From: Monosporascus cannonballus
Taxonomy: Eukaryota > Ascomycota > Sordariomycetes > Xylariales
Reading direction: 5' to 3'
Assembly: GCA_004154925.1 (NCBI GenBank)
Contig: QJNS01000194.1
Span: 1-64,000, forward strand
Length of the DNA stretch: 64,000 nucleotides
A program made the position numbers and the translations under genes. Numbering within the stretch: the first letter of the stretch is position 1; each line of letters starts with the position of its first letter. Shown piece by piece: positions 1 to 9,770 of this stretch. The notes under the pieces were generated by a model. It saw nothing but the letters and a program-made list of their open reading frames with translations. It searched no databases and was not told the DNA's origin.

Positions 1-22
1 TTTTTGGGAAAACGCCAACACC

Positions 23-81
23 ACCCACGGTTACCCACCCACGGTCGTGGGTAGTCCGTGGGTACCCATTGGGTACCCATT
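23..81. repeat. Palindrome plus 11-bp tandem repeat
   Basis: An imperfect inverted repeat pairs 23-38 with 47-63 (ACCCACGG..ACCCAC against GTGGGT..CCGTGGGT). The 11-mer GGGTACCCATT, itself containing the palindrome GGGTACCC, follows directly at 60-70 and 71-81. Such arrays occur at ends of DNA transposons, but no partner copy was found in the window, so the role is unknown. Confidence 0.6.
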
Positions 82-533
82 GCAAACCCTAATCGACTAA
101 GGACTGAGTTAAGCAGTGAGACTACTGGATAAGTGTCCTGATGGGTAGAGGTGTAGGTAGATTGCCCGGCCACCAAGTATTTGCCATTGCTGGAAGTATT
201 GGGGGCAGATTGATTCTTCTGCAGAGAAGTGATGCTTACGGGTTAATCGTTGCCCGCCTAGAAATATCGCAAGCGTCGAGACCTTTCACTGGACTTCGGG
301 CGCCACACTGTGGGATATATACATAAATTTCAAGGCGTTCGAGCAAGAGCATAGAGGGCTAAATACACATATAGCTAGGCTGAAGAAAGCCGAGAACTAC
401 CACCCAAGGCGAATATTTTGATCATGAGAAGAACGGGTATTTCCACCATCTTGGTAAGATGCCGTCTTGTCTCAGACGTTGCCCCTGGGCATTTCGCCTT
501 CTACCAGTGAGTTAGTGATGTATCTCGTCTGTG
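82..533. other. No gene recognised
   Basis: Mixed-composition sequence with only short chance reading frames. No RNA gene or repeat was recognised. It is the 3' flank of the SDR remnant that ends at 534. Confidence 0.5.
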
Positions 534-1628
534 TCACACATTTCTAGCGATCCTAAGCTGAATAACTTCAAGCTTCTCAACGAGTTCGGTCCAGAATCGC
601 TTCTGAAGTTCGAGGCCTTCTTTACTCCGCACGAAAACTGAAGTTCTAGTCCTGTCAGCTGGGAACTCGGTATGCCGTGGAATCTGGAAACTTACGAGCC
701 CACTTTACAATCGTCTAGATACTGACTATGAGTCTCCTCGAGACCCTGGGCAGCATGCACGAGGGTGAGACTAGCTTCTTCCGCATTCCTACCTCAAGAA
801 GACTTGGAACAGAGCACTTCGGATCCCGTGGCCTTCTCGGTCAATCTCAGCTACGACCGTGCCCGGATTTAAGATGGAGCAGATGATCTTTCCAGGCTTT
901 GTTGATGCAGACAGCTTGTTGGCTAACTCCCGAACGGCCAACAGTTCAAGCAGCTTCGAGACATTGTATCTGGACCGCTCAGCTTAGCACATAGAATGAG
1001 GCAGGGTTATTTTGGTGGGTACCTGTCGCGCATCCGCGCTTTCTCTTTAATCGCGCACGCCTCTATGATCCTTTCCTCTTTGCGTTCCGGCAAGTTAGTC
1101 AACCAGTGAACGAAAGATCCGGTGAAGGTGAGTACCGCAGCTTTGTCGAGTCGCTGCGAAGTTTCGCGTAACTTTGGGAGGAGCAGCAAAGCTAACAACA
1201 TTGTGCTGACGATATTAACTGTGATAATTGACTCGTTGTCCTCGGCCATGGAGAAGTCATGAGTCAATTTTCCAGCATTCTCCACGACCACATCTAGCCG
1301 ATCGAGGTCAGTAGCTCGCTTGGCGAAGCTTTTCACAGACTGATAGCTGGAGAGGTCGAGGGGCCAGACTTCGACAATATCAAGCCGCCCCGTGCTCTCT
1401 TCGATCGATCTCTTGGCGGAATTACCCTTCGACGCATCTCTCACAGCCAGAATGACATTCGGAAGCGTCAAGACGAACGATGTATCGCGCTGCTTCTAGT
1501 CCTAAGCCAGTATTGGAGCCAGTGATGATCACAGTCTGGCCGGTGAAGCTGTTGAATTGGCGGGGAAGGGTGGTGAACAGTTGGGATCGGAAGTACTCCA
1601 GGAAGTACCTTGGAGAAATTAATGGCAT
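534..1628 (-). pseudogene. Short-chain dehydrogenase/reductase (SDR) remnant
   Basis: Classical NAD(P)-dependent SDR of the fungal secondary-metabolite type. From the ATG at 1628 the N-terminus leads into the cofactor motif TGSNTGLG. The frame then shifts by one base near 1458-1462 and continues through an NNAG-like VENAG motif. A GT-AG intron at 970-1022 splits the catalytic region; joining its flanks gives RYNVSKLLE, the expected YxxxK site. A second one-base shift lies near 789-797. A further GT-AG intron (638-695) precedes the C-terminal exon, but its phase does not fit, so another small indel is likely. The stop is at 534-536. With two or three frame errors the gene looks dead although the protein is recognisable end to end. 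Its natural substrate cannot be told from sequence. Confidence 0.8.
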
Positions 1629-2396
1629 ACTGGTTCCAATGCGACGAAAATCGGGCTGTTATGGTGGCTATTGCTGTACATATCAATGCAATGTCATTTA
1701 TGGTTAACTTCACATCGAGCGGTGGTAGAGGCATTTAATATAAAGGGGTCACGTTCCCGGCCCGCCTCCATTCGGTATCTAAGAACAACGGAAGCCAGGC
1801 CCAACCACCTCGGCACGCTGACCGCCACGACGTCGTTGTCATCTGATGGGAACCATACCATCGAGGTAAGCATTCTACATGTATAATTTGGGAGGCACAA
1901 ATGGCACATAGACTCCTCGATAACGCAACTATCGGGCCTGGGCCATAGCATAAGGCAACTGTTGGAGAGGATTGTAGAACGAGGCATAACAGCTTTAAAA
2001 GCTCGCTAGTCTATTAATGCTAGTGTCGTCATGCCCCTTTTGAACTTGCTTGTCAAACTGCAAGTCTCTCTGTCTCAAAAATTTTGTGGCAGAAATTCGA
2101 TGTTCTGTTGATAACTTAAGCTGTTTGGCCTTCCTAAGTCCGTTTGGTTCAGTCGCTAGCCAGGCAGACATGGAGTCCCCAGAGCTAGGAGCAGTCGCAT
2201 TACGTGGAATCTGCAGCATTGGGGTTCGGGTTCAGCTTGGGGTCGTGCAAGCTGTTGCCAAGACCAACCCCCTTGTCGCACGCTGTAAGCACATTGCATG
2301 GTAAATATGCATGAAAGGACGGCCATTCTAGGTGGCACCAAATTGTGTTACCACACCAAATCCTCAGCCACATTTCACCGGATGTAAGCTGGCTGC
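1629..2396. promoter_or_regulatory. Divergent intergenic region between SDR and bZIP gene
   Basis: This 0.77 kb lies between the 5' ends of the minus-strand SDR remnant and the plus-strand bZIP gene, so it should hold both promoters. No particular binding site is proposed, and the short frames here have no family resemblance. Confidence 0.4.
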
Positions 2397-2462
2397 ATGA
2401 TAGCTGAAATCTTGCGCGGCACATTCAACTCCGTCTTGACCTCCACCATCAACACGACCAAC

Positions 2463-3390
2463 ATGCCACTCGTTGTCTGTGTAAGTACGGTATCATGCGT
2501 CCATATGCGTCGACTAATGCCAATCCCAGGCCGAGGGCCCCCAAGATGACTGGACTGGGCTCAAGGACGCCAAAGAGAGACGCAGAATCCAAACCCGCTT
2601 GAATGTGCGAGCGTACCGTAAGTCCTGCTCACGGCAACCCATTGCTACACACTCGCTAAGGAGGCTAGGGCGACGGAAAGCCGGGAATGCCCAAAAGCCG
2701 TTGATTGCGAGTGCCATCGGCCAGCCAGGAAATGCCAAACTCGTCTACCATAGGCAAGGACGCGGGGAGGCATTCCACGCAACCACTGCTGGCAGTTCCA
2801 CCACGGAACGCGCCATCTTTCTGTCGACGGGCCCAGTCTGCTATCTTTGGGGCAACAAGGTGGTTAGCGTAGCCGCCTCGAGCTCCCCGCTCTCCAGAGA
2901 CCATCTCATACCACTTATTCAATTCAACCTGCTACGGGGCATTCGGACTAACATGCTCATATTGTCTATGGATGGCTTCAAGTCGGAAGAGTGCGAATGG
3001 CATTGGCAAAGAGTGCCGTTGTTTCCTGCGGTGTCCGGAGCTCAACATACGCTACAACCAACAGAGCTTCAGCTGTGTACACCACACGATCCCGTAATTG
3101 ATCTCGTCCCTGATCCGACCTTGCGAGACAACATGATCCTGCAAGCCGGCTCTTTCGATATGGGCGAGCTCTACATTGATCTCTGCGGTGGGATATGCGG
3201 AGAGATGGTGGGGTCTGAGCCGAAAGGGTTGCTAATTTGGAAAGATCCGTGGTCTGTAGAGGGTTGGGAGATGACGCCTGGCTTCATGAACAAATGGGAG
3301 TTCTTGCTAAAGGGCTGTTGCGAGCTTCTCGATGCGACAAATCGTTGGAGGTCATTACGGGACGAAGACCCTTTGATAGCGGAGTTATAG
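2463..3390 (+). CDS. bZIP transcription factor with DUF3425 domain
   Basis: Predicted nuclear regulator. Three exons: 2463-2480, 2530-2617 and 2669-3390, with introns at 2481-2529 (GTAAGT...CCCAG) and 2618-2668 (GTAAGT...CTAG, 51 nt and in frame). Removing the second intron restores a fungal bZIP basic region (RRRIQTRLNVRAYRRRK) at about residues 22-38. No leucine zipper follows, usual for this family, and the C-terminal half matches DUF3425: HLIPLIQFNLLRGIRTN, a DLVPDPTLRDNM stretch and a WEFLLKGCCELL...NRWR end. Predicted length is about 275 aa. An in-frame ATG at 2397 would add 22 residues; 2463 is preferred because related proteins begin a few residues before the DDW motif. It is the one clearly intact gene in the enzyme group, divergent from the SDR remnant, so it may have been its regulator (inference). 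Confidence 0.85.
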
Positions 3391-3573
3391 AGCGATCGAT
3401 GAGCAGCTTAGTCAGGGTCGGAGTGGGGGTCTGGCAATTGCTATCAAAACTCACTGGCTCTATGTGTTTTGACTCGTAGCCCAGCATCTCATAAATTGTG
3501 TTGCAGAGGTCCCAGCTTGACTCTCATAGGATATGAACAGAAATGGATCCGATTTTCGTCACCGAAAACCATA

Positions 3574-3643
3574 GCTCGTTTGGTCTAATGAAGATATCTA
3601 CTAATAATTTCAAGGGTAGGTTCGGAGTTAGTCCGGATGAGCA
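3574..3643 (+). pseudogene. tRNA-Gly-like relic
   Basis: The ends match the intact tRNA-Gly 150 bp downstream: GCTCGTTTGGTCTAATG at the 5' end and CCGGATGAGCA at the 3' end. The middle does not form an anticodon arm; it holds CTACTAATA and ends in GGGTAGG, which looks like the 3' part of a spliceosomal intron. Best read as a rearranged copy of the neighbouring interrupted tRNA-Gly gene. Confidence 0.6.
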
Positions 3644-3726
3644 ATTTGTTTTTCTGACTAGTGGATTAGCTCACATAGATTTATATTTGATTTATATTTC
3701 ACAATCTCCATCAGCTACGAATGGAA

Positions 3727-3847
3727 GCTCATTTGGTCTAATGGTAAGCGCCTTGTCCCGAAAAAGAATCACCGATTATTGACACTTCCTAGGTTAGGAT
3801 CCATGCCTTCCAAGCATGGGGTCGGAGTTCGATTCTCCGGATGAGCA
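3727..3847 (+). tRNA. tRNA-Gly(UCC) with D-loop insertion
   Basis: Removing 3744-3792 (49 nt, GTAAGC...CCTAG) leaves a normal 72-nt cloverleaf with discriminator A. The acceptor stem GCTCATT/GATGAGC pairs fully (one G:T), the anticodon arm is CATGC-CTTCCAA-GCATG (anticodon TCC), and the T arm is CGGAG-TTCGATT-CTCCG. The A box (TGGTCTAATGG) and B box (GTTCGATTC) are preserved, and a T-rich terminator follows. Eukaryotic nuclear tRNA introns normally sit between positions 37 and 38; this one is in the D loop just before G18-G19 and has GT...AG ends. It may be a disrupted gene or a non-canonical intron. Confidence 0.8.
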
Positions 3848-3864
3848 TTTTTCTATTTTTTTTT
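3848..3864 (+). terminator. RNA polymerase III T-tract terminator
   Basis: Runs of five and nine T directly follow the discriminator base of tRNA-Gly, as expected for Pol III termination. This favours the interrupted tRNA gene still being transcribed. Confidence 0.7.
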
Positions 3865-4113
3865 AACTCTCGGTATTGCTAGACGTGCCCCCGCATTGTT
3901 CACATTACTGCTCCCCCAGAGGCTTAAGGTGACTCAGCCGCTGTCGGGGCGCTGTCGGGGGGGCCAAGTCGGCTATATCAACAGGCTAATGAATACGGAA
4001 GCATGTAATCTGAACAGGCTGACCACCGTAGCCATACCAGCTAAAGAACCAAGGATACAACCCGGCCTTCATCCACTACCAAGCAGTTCACAGAGGGCGC
4101 GATTGCTTTTCCT

Positions 4114-5614
4114 TCAATAAGGATCCTTACAAGCCCGATACTTCCCTCCGCTTTCTCCATGGACGGGAATAAACTTGACGAACAGTTCTGGCTTCCGCCA
4201 CATACTGTAATGCTTCACGTCTCTCTCCCAGTCGTAATCCTGCCCGGGAACCATCTCCAAGTCAAAGCTCCAGACAACCTTGGCTATGAACAGCTTTGTC
4301 TGAACCCCTGCCGGCTTCCTGCCGGGACACATGCGGGGGCCCTGGCTGAACGGCCAAAAACCCTTGAGGTGGTCGTGTCGAAATGCCTCGTCATAGTGAG
4401 CATGGGTGGAGAGTAGCCAGCGCTGCGGTTGGTATCTGCGTGGCTCTTTGAAGTAGCGAGGCGAATGGGCAGCGGCAAAATTAGCTATTTGGCGGACTAC
4501 CTAAAGTGGGGTTAGCACGGAAGACGAATACAAGCCCGGGCCAAACGGGATAAAGTTGGATGAAAAGTTGAGGATGTACACACACTCCTTTGGGTACGTA
4601 AATCCCGTCTACCTTTGCGGCGGGGCTGATGCGCGGCATGCCAAACGAGGCATTGGTGTGTAGGCGCAGTGTTTCCTGGAGGCAGGCGTGAAGAAATTTC
4701 AAAGGGGCCAACCCGTCGGGATTAATGTCGTCATAGTTCTTGAACGTGTCTTTGATCTCCTTCAGGAGTGAGAAAACCTGAGGCTCCTGTGTGAGGAAGT
4801 AGATGGTGGAGTAGAACTGATTGGCGATGGGGTCGAAACCAGCCAGCATGAGCTGGCCCGCAACTTGTTCCAGATGAGCTCTGTGCTTCTTGTCCGTTGG
4901 AACGACGCCAGCTTCCAGGCAGAGCTGCTCGAAGTAGTCTAGGTGCTCGGTCTTACCACGACGCTCGATGCGAGCTTGCACTTCCTTGCTGTTCAGCGCC
5001 AGGGCCCCGGGCAGGCTGCGTATGACCGAGACTGGGATGACCAGGAACATAAGCGTTGTCAAGAGAGGGAATTTTTTCATAATCTGGTTCATAGTCCCAA
5101 AGAAATTGACTCCGTTGATGGAGTCGAACAGCTCTGATGATTTCACTAACATGACAGTTAGAAGATAACCGAACAACCATGGTCCCCAGACAACTTACTA
5201 AGCTTCACTTGGTGCAGCTGACGGTTATAAGCCAAGTCGGCAGCGATGTCCAAGGCCAGCCAGTCGGTCCACTGTGGCGCGTAGTCAGCTCAAGCATGGT
5301 TTGGCGGTCCGAATGCACACTCACTGTTTTCAGTTCCACATCACCGCTCTGACCGCCATAGGTACGCATTCTGTCTATGAACAGGTCAACGTGCTTTTGG
5401 AGAGTAGAATCTTTAGCCTTGATAGATTTAGCACTGAACGCCGGTAAGAGTCTTTGGAGACTTCACGATGTCGCACTGGATCTTTCTCCCAAGAAATACC
5501 GCCATCCCCAGCACCGATGTCTTGGAAATTGGTTTTGACGAAGAGTTCTTCGTTCCGTACATGGGAGGCATGAATATCTGCCCAGAGTTGAAATATATCA
5601 GAAAGAATTTTCAC
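4114..5614 (-). pseudogene. Cytochrome P450 monooxygenase, frameshifted
   Basis: Haem-thiolate oxygenase of the fungal secondary-metabolism type, normally ER-anchored. Visible parts in order: a region with HASHVRNEELFVKT, an I-helix segment LMLAGFDPIA, the K-helix ETLR, a PRYFKEPRRYQPQRW segment and the haem-ligand loop FSQGPRMCPGR (Cys present). Introns with good borders lie at 5272-5324 (53 nt), 5146-5198 (53 nt, TCTAAC branch) and about 4501-4585. The frame breaks near 5450-5458, where the text before the break (DPVRHREVSK) and after it (LLPAFSAKS) are in different frames, consistent with one lost base. The membrane anchor and Pro-rich hinge were not found upstream, so the 5' end is lost or scrambled. 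Neighbouring SDR, thioesterase and P450 genes suggest a former biosynthetic group. Confidence 0.8.
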
Positions 5615-6052
5615 GATCTGATAAAAGGTGGGGAAGGGGAAAAAAGGGGCAGGGGCATATCTTACCAGATGAGTTCAGCCAACTGGCAGTGGGCAATGGT
5701 TTCCGAGGTGCAGTTTCCACCTTTCTCAGCCCTAGGATCGGGCGTTGAGGTACAGAGTGGTGCATTACCCAATGAGGAAATTGACGGGCTCCAAGATTCG
5801 GAGTCGGCAATCCGATCTTACCATATCCAGCGCAGGTTACATTTGCAATGCTCATTTGTCGGTATTGAGCGACTGCTTATTCCCCGTCCTCTTTAGTACT
5901 TTCTCGTACTTTCTCATAGTCCGGTTCTGATGTTTCGAGCCTTGCTGGCATTCTTGTACCTAAAGCCTTGCAAATCCTTTGTGGCATCACCCCTCGGGCC
6001 CAGGATATGGACATATCCTGAGCCCGGATAGGTTCGAGACGAGCAGTTCACA
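5615..6052. other. P450 5' remnant and intergenic DNA
   Basis: Minus-strand sequence up to about 5855 has plausible splice sites (GTAAGA donors) and coding-like stretches, but I could not join it to the P450 convincingly. The remainder should hold the promoter of the SDR starting at 6053. Confidence 0.35.
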
Positions 6053-7536
6053 ATGTATATCCCTTATTCTTACGTCGTCGGAACATTCTTGCTAGTAGCA
6101 CTCATTGCCAGCGCACCATCCACAGACATATTGCAAACTGCGATTCGAAAGACACTTGTAGGCATGGGTCAAGCATATAGCTAAGCCTTTCCTCCACCGG
6201 CCAAGTTGACCTAAAAGAATCTTCCTGATCAAAGTGGAAAGGTAAGCTCGCGAGCAGACTATATTGGTTTGGCTTAGGTGAGACACGAAATTGGCCTGAA
6301 ATTCATGTTCAGGTCTTTCTTATCACTGGCGCAACTTCAGGCCTCGGGAAAGAGCTGGCGACGATTCTGTTCGGCGCCAATGTTAAGGTATGGTTAGTAG
6401 CTCGCTCCTCAGAGAAAGCCTCGGGTGTCATGAATGAGATCAGATGCAGATATCCATACTCCCGCCGTGAGTTGCAGTATCTACACCTCGACCTGAACGA
6501 CCTACCGACCATAAAGTCATCCACGGAAGAGTTTCTATCTAAGGAGCAGACACTGCACATGCTTTGGAATAATGCGGGTGTGATGATACCTCCTAAAGAG
6601 TCTAAGACAGCTCAGGGATACGAACTTCAGCTCGGCACCAACGCCCTTGCTCCGTTCTTGTTCACCAAGCTATTGGCTCCTCTCCTGATATCCACGGCAC
6701 ACAAGTCAGCGTCAGGCAATATTCGTGTGGTCTGGTTGTCCAGCTCCATGGTTGAAGGGTTCGCTCCTGAAGGGGGCGCTGATATGAAAAATCTGGATTA
6801 CGAGAGAGAGAAATGCAATGCAGAAGTACGCCGTGAGCAAGGCGGGCAACATCTTGTACAGCGCAGAGATGACCCGTCGATACGGGAGCCAAGGTATCGT
6901 CAGCGTCGTAAGTGCTGTCCTTTCACCGTGCCAATTCAGTACCTTGGCGCGATGTCCGGTTGAAGTCCCACTAAAGGCTCTACAGTCTCTGGATCCAGGG
7001 AACCTGAAGACCGACCTGCAGCGGCATGCTTCGAATGCCCTCCGGAAAGTTTGTGGCCTCGTGCTGCACCAACCCATCTACGGAGCATATACTGAGCTTT
7101 TTGCCGGCTTGCGCCAGGCATCGCCCAAAGGGGCAACAATGCTTGGAGTAATTCACATACCTTTATTGCCTTCTACGCATATGTCGCTAACCATCTATGT
7201 GAAGTCGTCCCATGGGGCCGTTTCGGATCGTTGCGGAAGGATATCGGCGATGCTTGTAAGAAGAAAGAGGACAGTGGATCTGGAATTGCACAGCAATTCT
7301 GCGACTGGAGCGAAAATGAAACAAAGCCATACTTTACGTGCGGATCGCTCAACACCGTCATGTTGAGCATGTTACACTTTGGTCGAGGGACCGCCAGAAG
7401 AGGGGACGCTGATCAGGTGTTATGGCTGCACCATACCATTACGCCACCAGGGCAAAAGATCGGTGGAATGATCGCAATTGTGGCAATCATCCTGGTGCTT
7501 ACAGCTGCATATATATACTGGAGCTCTTACGGGTGA
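6053..7536 (+). pseudogene. Retinol-dehydrogenase-like SDR, RIP-type stops and frameshift
   Basis: NAD(P)-dependent oxidoreductase of the fungal retinol-dehydrogenase-like SDR group. Exon 1 (6053-6241) starts with a hydrophobic anchor and reaches the conserved segment NLPDQSGK, but holds two in-frame TAA codons (6182, 6212); each is one C-to-T change from CAA. Intron 6242-6312 joins GK to VFLITGATSGLG, the cofactor motif. NNAG follows. Near 6811-6820 the frame shifts before the catalytic YAVSK. Intron 6908-6985 (GTAAGT...TACAG) leads to SLDPGNLKTDLQR. One more inconsistency lies at about 7140-7203, before VVPWGRFGSLRKDIGDAC. The last frame runs on about 50 residues beyond the usual C-terminus and ends in a hydrophobic segment at 7534. 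The gene is almost surely inactive. Confidence 0.85.
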
Positions 7537-8264
7537 CCAGGCCGTAACATCAGGAGTAGTCTGGGATGGAACCCGCCCTGATACTCGGGCGGATCGGCGG
7601 ATCCAACAGGTATATGAATTATGGTGCATTGGCAACGTGGTCTCGTACCAAGGATCACTGCCCCTTGAAGAACTGCATTGGGAACATTAGCCCTTCCATG
7701 GCAACATAAGCTCGACTTCATTGCACTGGTCGATGGACCTCGTATGTTTTATTGAGCATGCTAGGTATGACGTTCGTCATCAACTCCTACGTCTAGATTC
7801 TACGTAATAAGAAATCGCAAAGCCATGTATGTATATACCCGGCCATGGAAAGGGTAAGCTTGGATCTCGAGTATCTCGCCCACTGCATGTGGCAGAGACA
7901 GTCCAGGCATACAGCAAGGATCACTAGATCATGTTTGCGCAGTTCAAGCGAGGTTTTGCTTCCTAGTAGTGTCCGCATAGCAGGCGTGCATGGTGCGAAA
8001 TCGTGTGAATTTGTGAGCTCTGACAAGCCAGCCAACGAATCCCATCCCCAGACGAGCAGCTCGAGTTACTACATAAGCGGCTATTGGTCACTTGCAGGGG
8101 AATAACAGGAGTAGAAATGTATATCATCATGTGTTATTGAGGATGGAAACATCTTCAATCATGAAGCTTGAAAATGCAATAACACTACTCATCGCCTGAT
8201 GCAATAAATAAACTTGGGTAAAAAGGAAACCTGGAGGTCTACGTTCCTCCATCTATGTGCCTCT
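7537..8264. other. No gene recognised
   Basis: Short unconvincing frames only. No repeat or RNA gene was recognised between the SDR remnant and the tRNA-Thr gene. Confidence 0.5.
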
Positions 8265-8374
8265 TGCCCACACCCCGGATCGAACGAGGGATCTTCTCAT
8301 TGCTTTCAATGCCAATTTTGGAAATAGTAAATTTTGAATACGAGTGAGACGCTCTACCACTGAGCCATGCGGGC
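8265..8374 (-). tRNA. tRNA-Thr(CGU) with canonical intron
   Basis: Acceptor stem GCCCGCA/TGTGGGC (one G:T pair), D arm GCTCAGTGGTAGAGC, anticodon stem TCTCA/TGAGA with loop CTCGTAA (anticodon CGT at 8340-8342), T arm CCTCG-TTCGATC-CGGGG, discriminator A. An intron at about 8301-8338 (38 nt) sits between positions 37 and 38, the normal nuclear place. It looks functional. Confidence 0.88.
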
Positions 8375-8914
8375 TTTGTTGATTGGTCAATCAACCTGCA
8401 AAGCATCTACCTAATGTGAGTTACGCCAGGGTGTTTTAGCGTCTAAGGGCTAACTTCTGACAGGGGGTTTTGATCCGCCATTCGGATCTGGACACATGTC
8501 AGTATCGTTCAACGCAACTTTCATCCCTATATATCATTCCATGTAACCCTGTGAAGCCTTTTATTATAACTCCGGCCCAAAGCGCTCCAAGCACACCTGG
8601 GCGCGGCTCTGTTCCCCGCCCGATATGCCCTTGTATCCGGAGCTAAAGGCCGTGCGCTGCCAACAATTACTCGATTTTGTCCTGAGGTGATTCGAGACTC
8701 TCAGACTCACTTGACATCGTGTGCTGTGTGTCGCTTGTGTCAGACGGCTGGATGGGCAAAAATCACCCCCAGCTCGAGCCATTGGCAATACCCGCTGACG
8801 GAGCCACATGGCAGATACGGGAATATTTTGCGGGCTGGCGAGGCATGGTGCATCTCTTCAATAAGGAATGAATCGGTGGAGAGCGCAAGATGTGAGACGG
8901 TGTCAACGAATTGA
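8375..8914. other. No gene recognised
   Basis: Non-coding by inspection. A minus-strand frame at 8564-8809 has no recognisable family. The 3' end of the thioesterase remnant lies immediately to the right. Confidence 0.5.
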
Positions 8915-9770
8915 CTATTCAGCTTTCTTCACGCGTATAGCGTCGCAAGCGATCTCCGAAGCGCTAGGAGGAAGGCTCTGCCTTCCAGTCTCTAAATCCA
9001 TTTTGGCATCTAGAACGAGGATAACTTGGCGTGCCAGGCAGAGAAGCTCCTTTTTCTCATCACATATGGTCACGTCGAGATCCAACCTCCCACTTTCCAG
9101 CATTCGAGACGCGGACCTCGTAAAAGTCCACCGTATGACCTCTTTCGGAAGCCGTCGCTTGAACTCGGTATCCAAGGTAGCGGTCTGGTTGAATGCCGTC
9201 GCTCGCATCGCCTCCTTGAACGAGTTTGTCAATTCCGCGGGGACCCCTGGATTCATCTCCGCCCATTTCTCCATCTTCACAATGCTCGCACGGGCATCGA
9301 ATATGCCGCCGTTGCGTAGGAGCGTATCGGATATGGACAAGATAAGGTCGGTCACGAAGGTCAGGCACGTGGCGTCCATGCGTTCCCCGTCTGTGAAGGT
9401 ATTCCACGCATCGCAGATGCCGTCAAGGGGGAATCCGTCGCGTGAGTTCAGAATCAGCCGGTGACGGTTAATAAGTAAGATCTCGCCGGCGAGGTGCGCC
9501 GGGGCCAGTGTTCGTCGGGCTGGTGCGCCAAGACCCCGTCGAAGTTCGGGACAGGCCTGGGTGAGGGATGCAGGCGCCAGGCGGTGGGGATCGCGGGACC
9601 GACATGTTTGTCGAAGTTGGTCGCCGTCGCGAGCGCGAAGACTTTAAGCCGCCCGCTCTGTGACGGCTGCAGCTGCAGGGTGCTGGTACCGGCGCCGACT
9701 TTCAGATCGACGATGGTTACGGTGCCGTGGCGCGGTTCGCAAACGCGCAGGACTGGAAATGCAAGGTGAG
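8915..9770 (-). pseudogene. Hotdog-fold thioesterase-like protein, frameshifted
   Basis: Resembles the acyl-CoA thioesterase-like proteins (tandem hotdog) common beside fungal biosynthetic genes. The N-terminal part reads GTVTIVDLKVGAGTSTLQLQ, then a stretch with ATNFDKHVGPAIPTAW and PNFDGVLAHQPDEHW. The frame changes by one base at about 9499-9507 in a G/C run, after which AGEILLINRH...DGFPLDGICDAW continues into LDTEFKRRLP...WTFTRSASRMLESGRLDLDV and the stop at 8915. The two halves fit one protein if a single base is missing. The 5' end is uncertain; plausible acceptor sites lie just above 9740. The break sits in a homopolymer-like run, so a base-calling error is possible here. Confidence 0.7.

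Noticed and set aside
141..326. 61-codon open frame
   Set aside because: No start context, family resemblance or codon bias; length expected by chance.
8564..8809. 81-codon minus-strand frame next to the thioesterase
   Set aside because: No recognisable domain and no splice link to the thioesterase; treated as chance.
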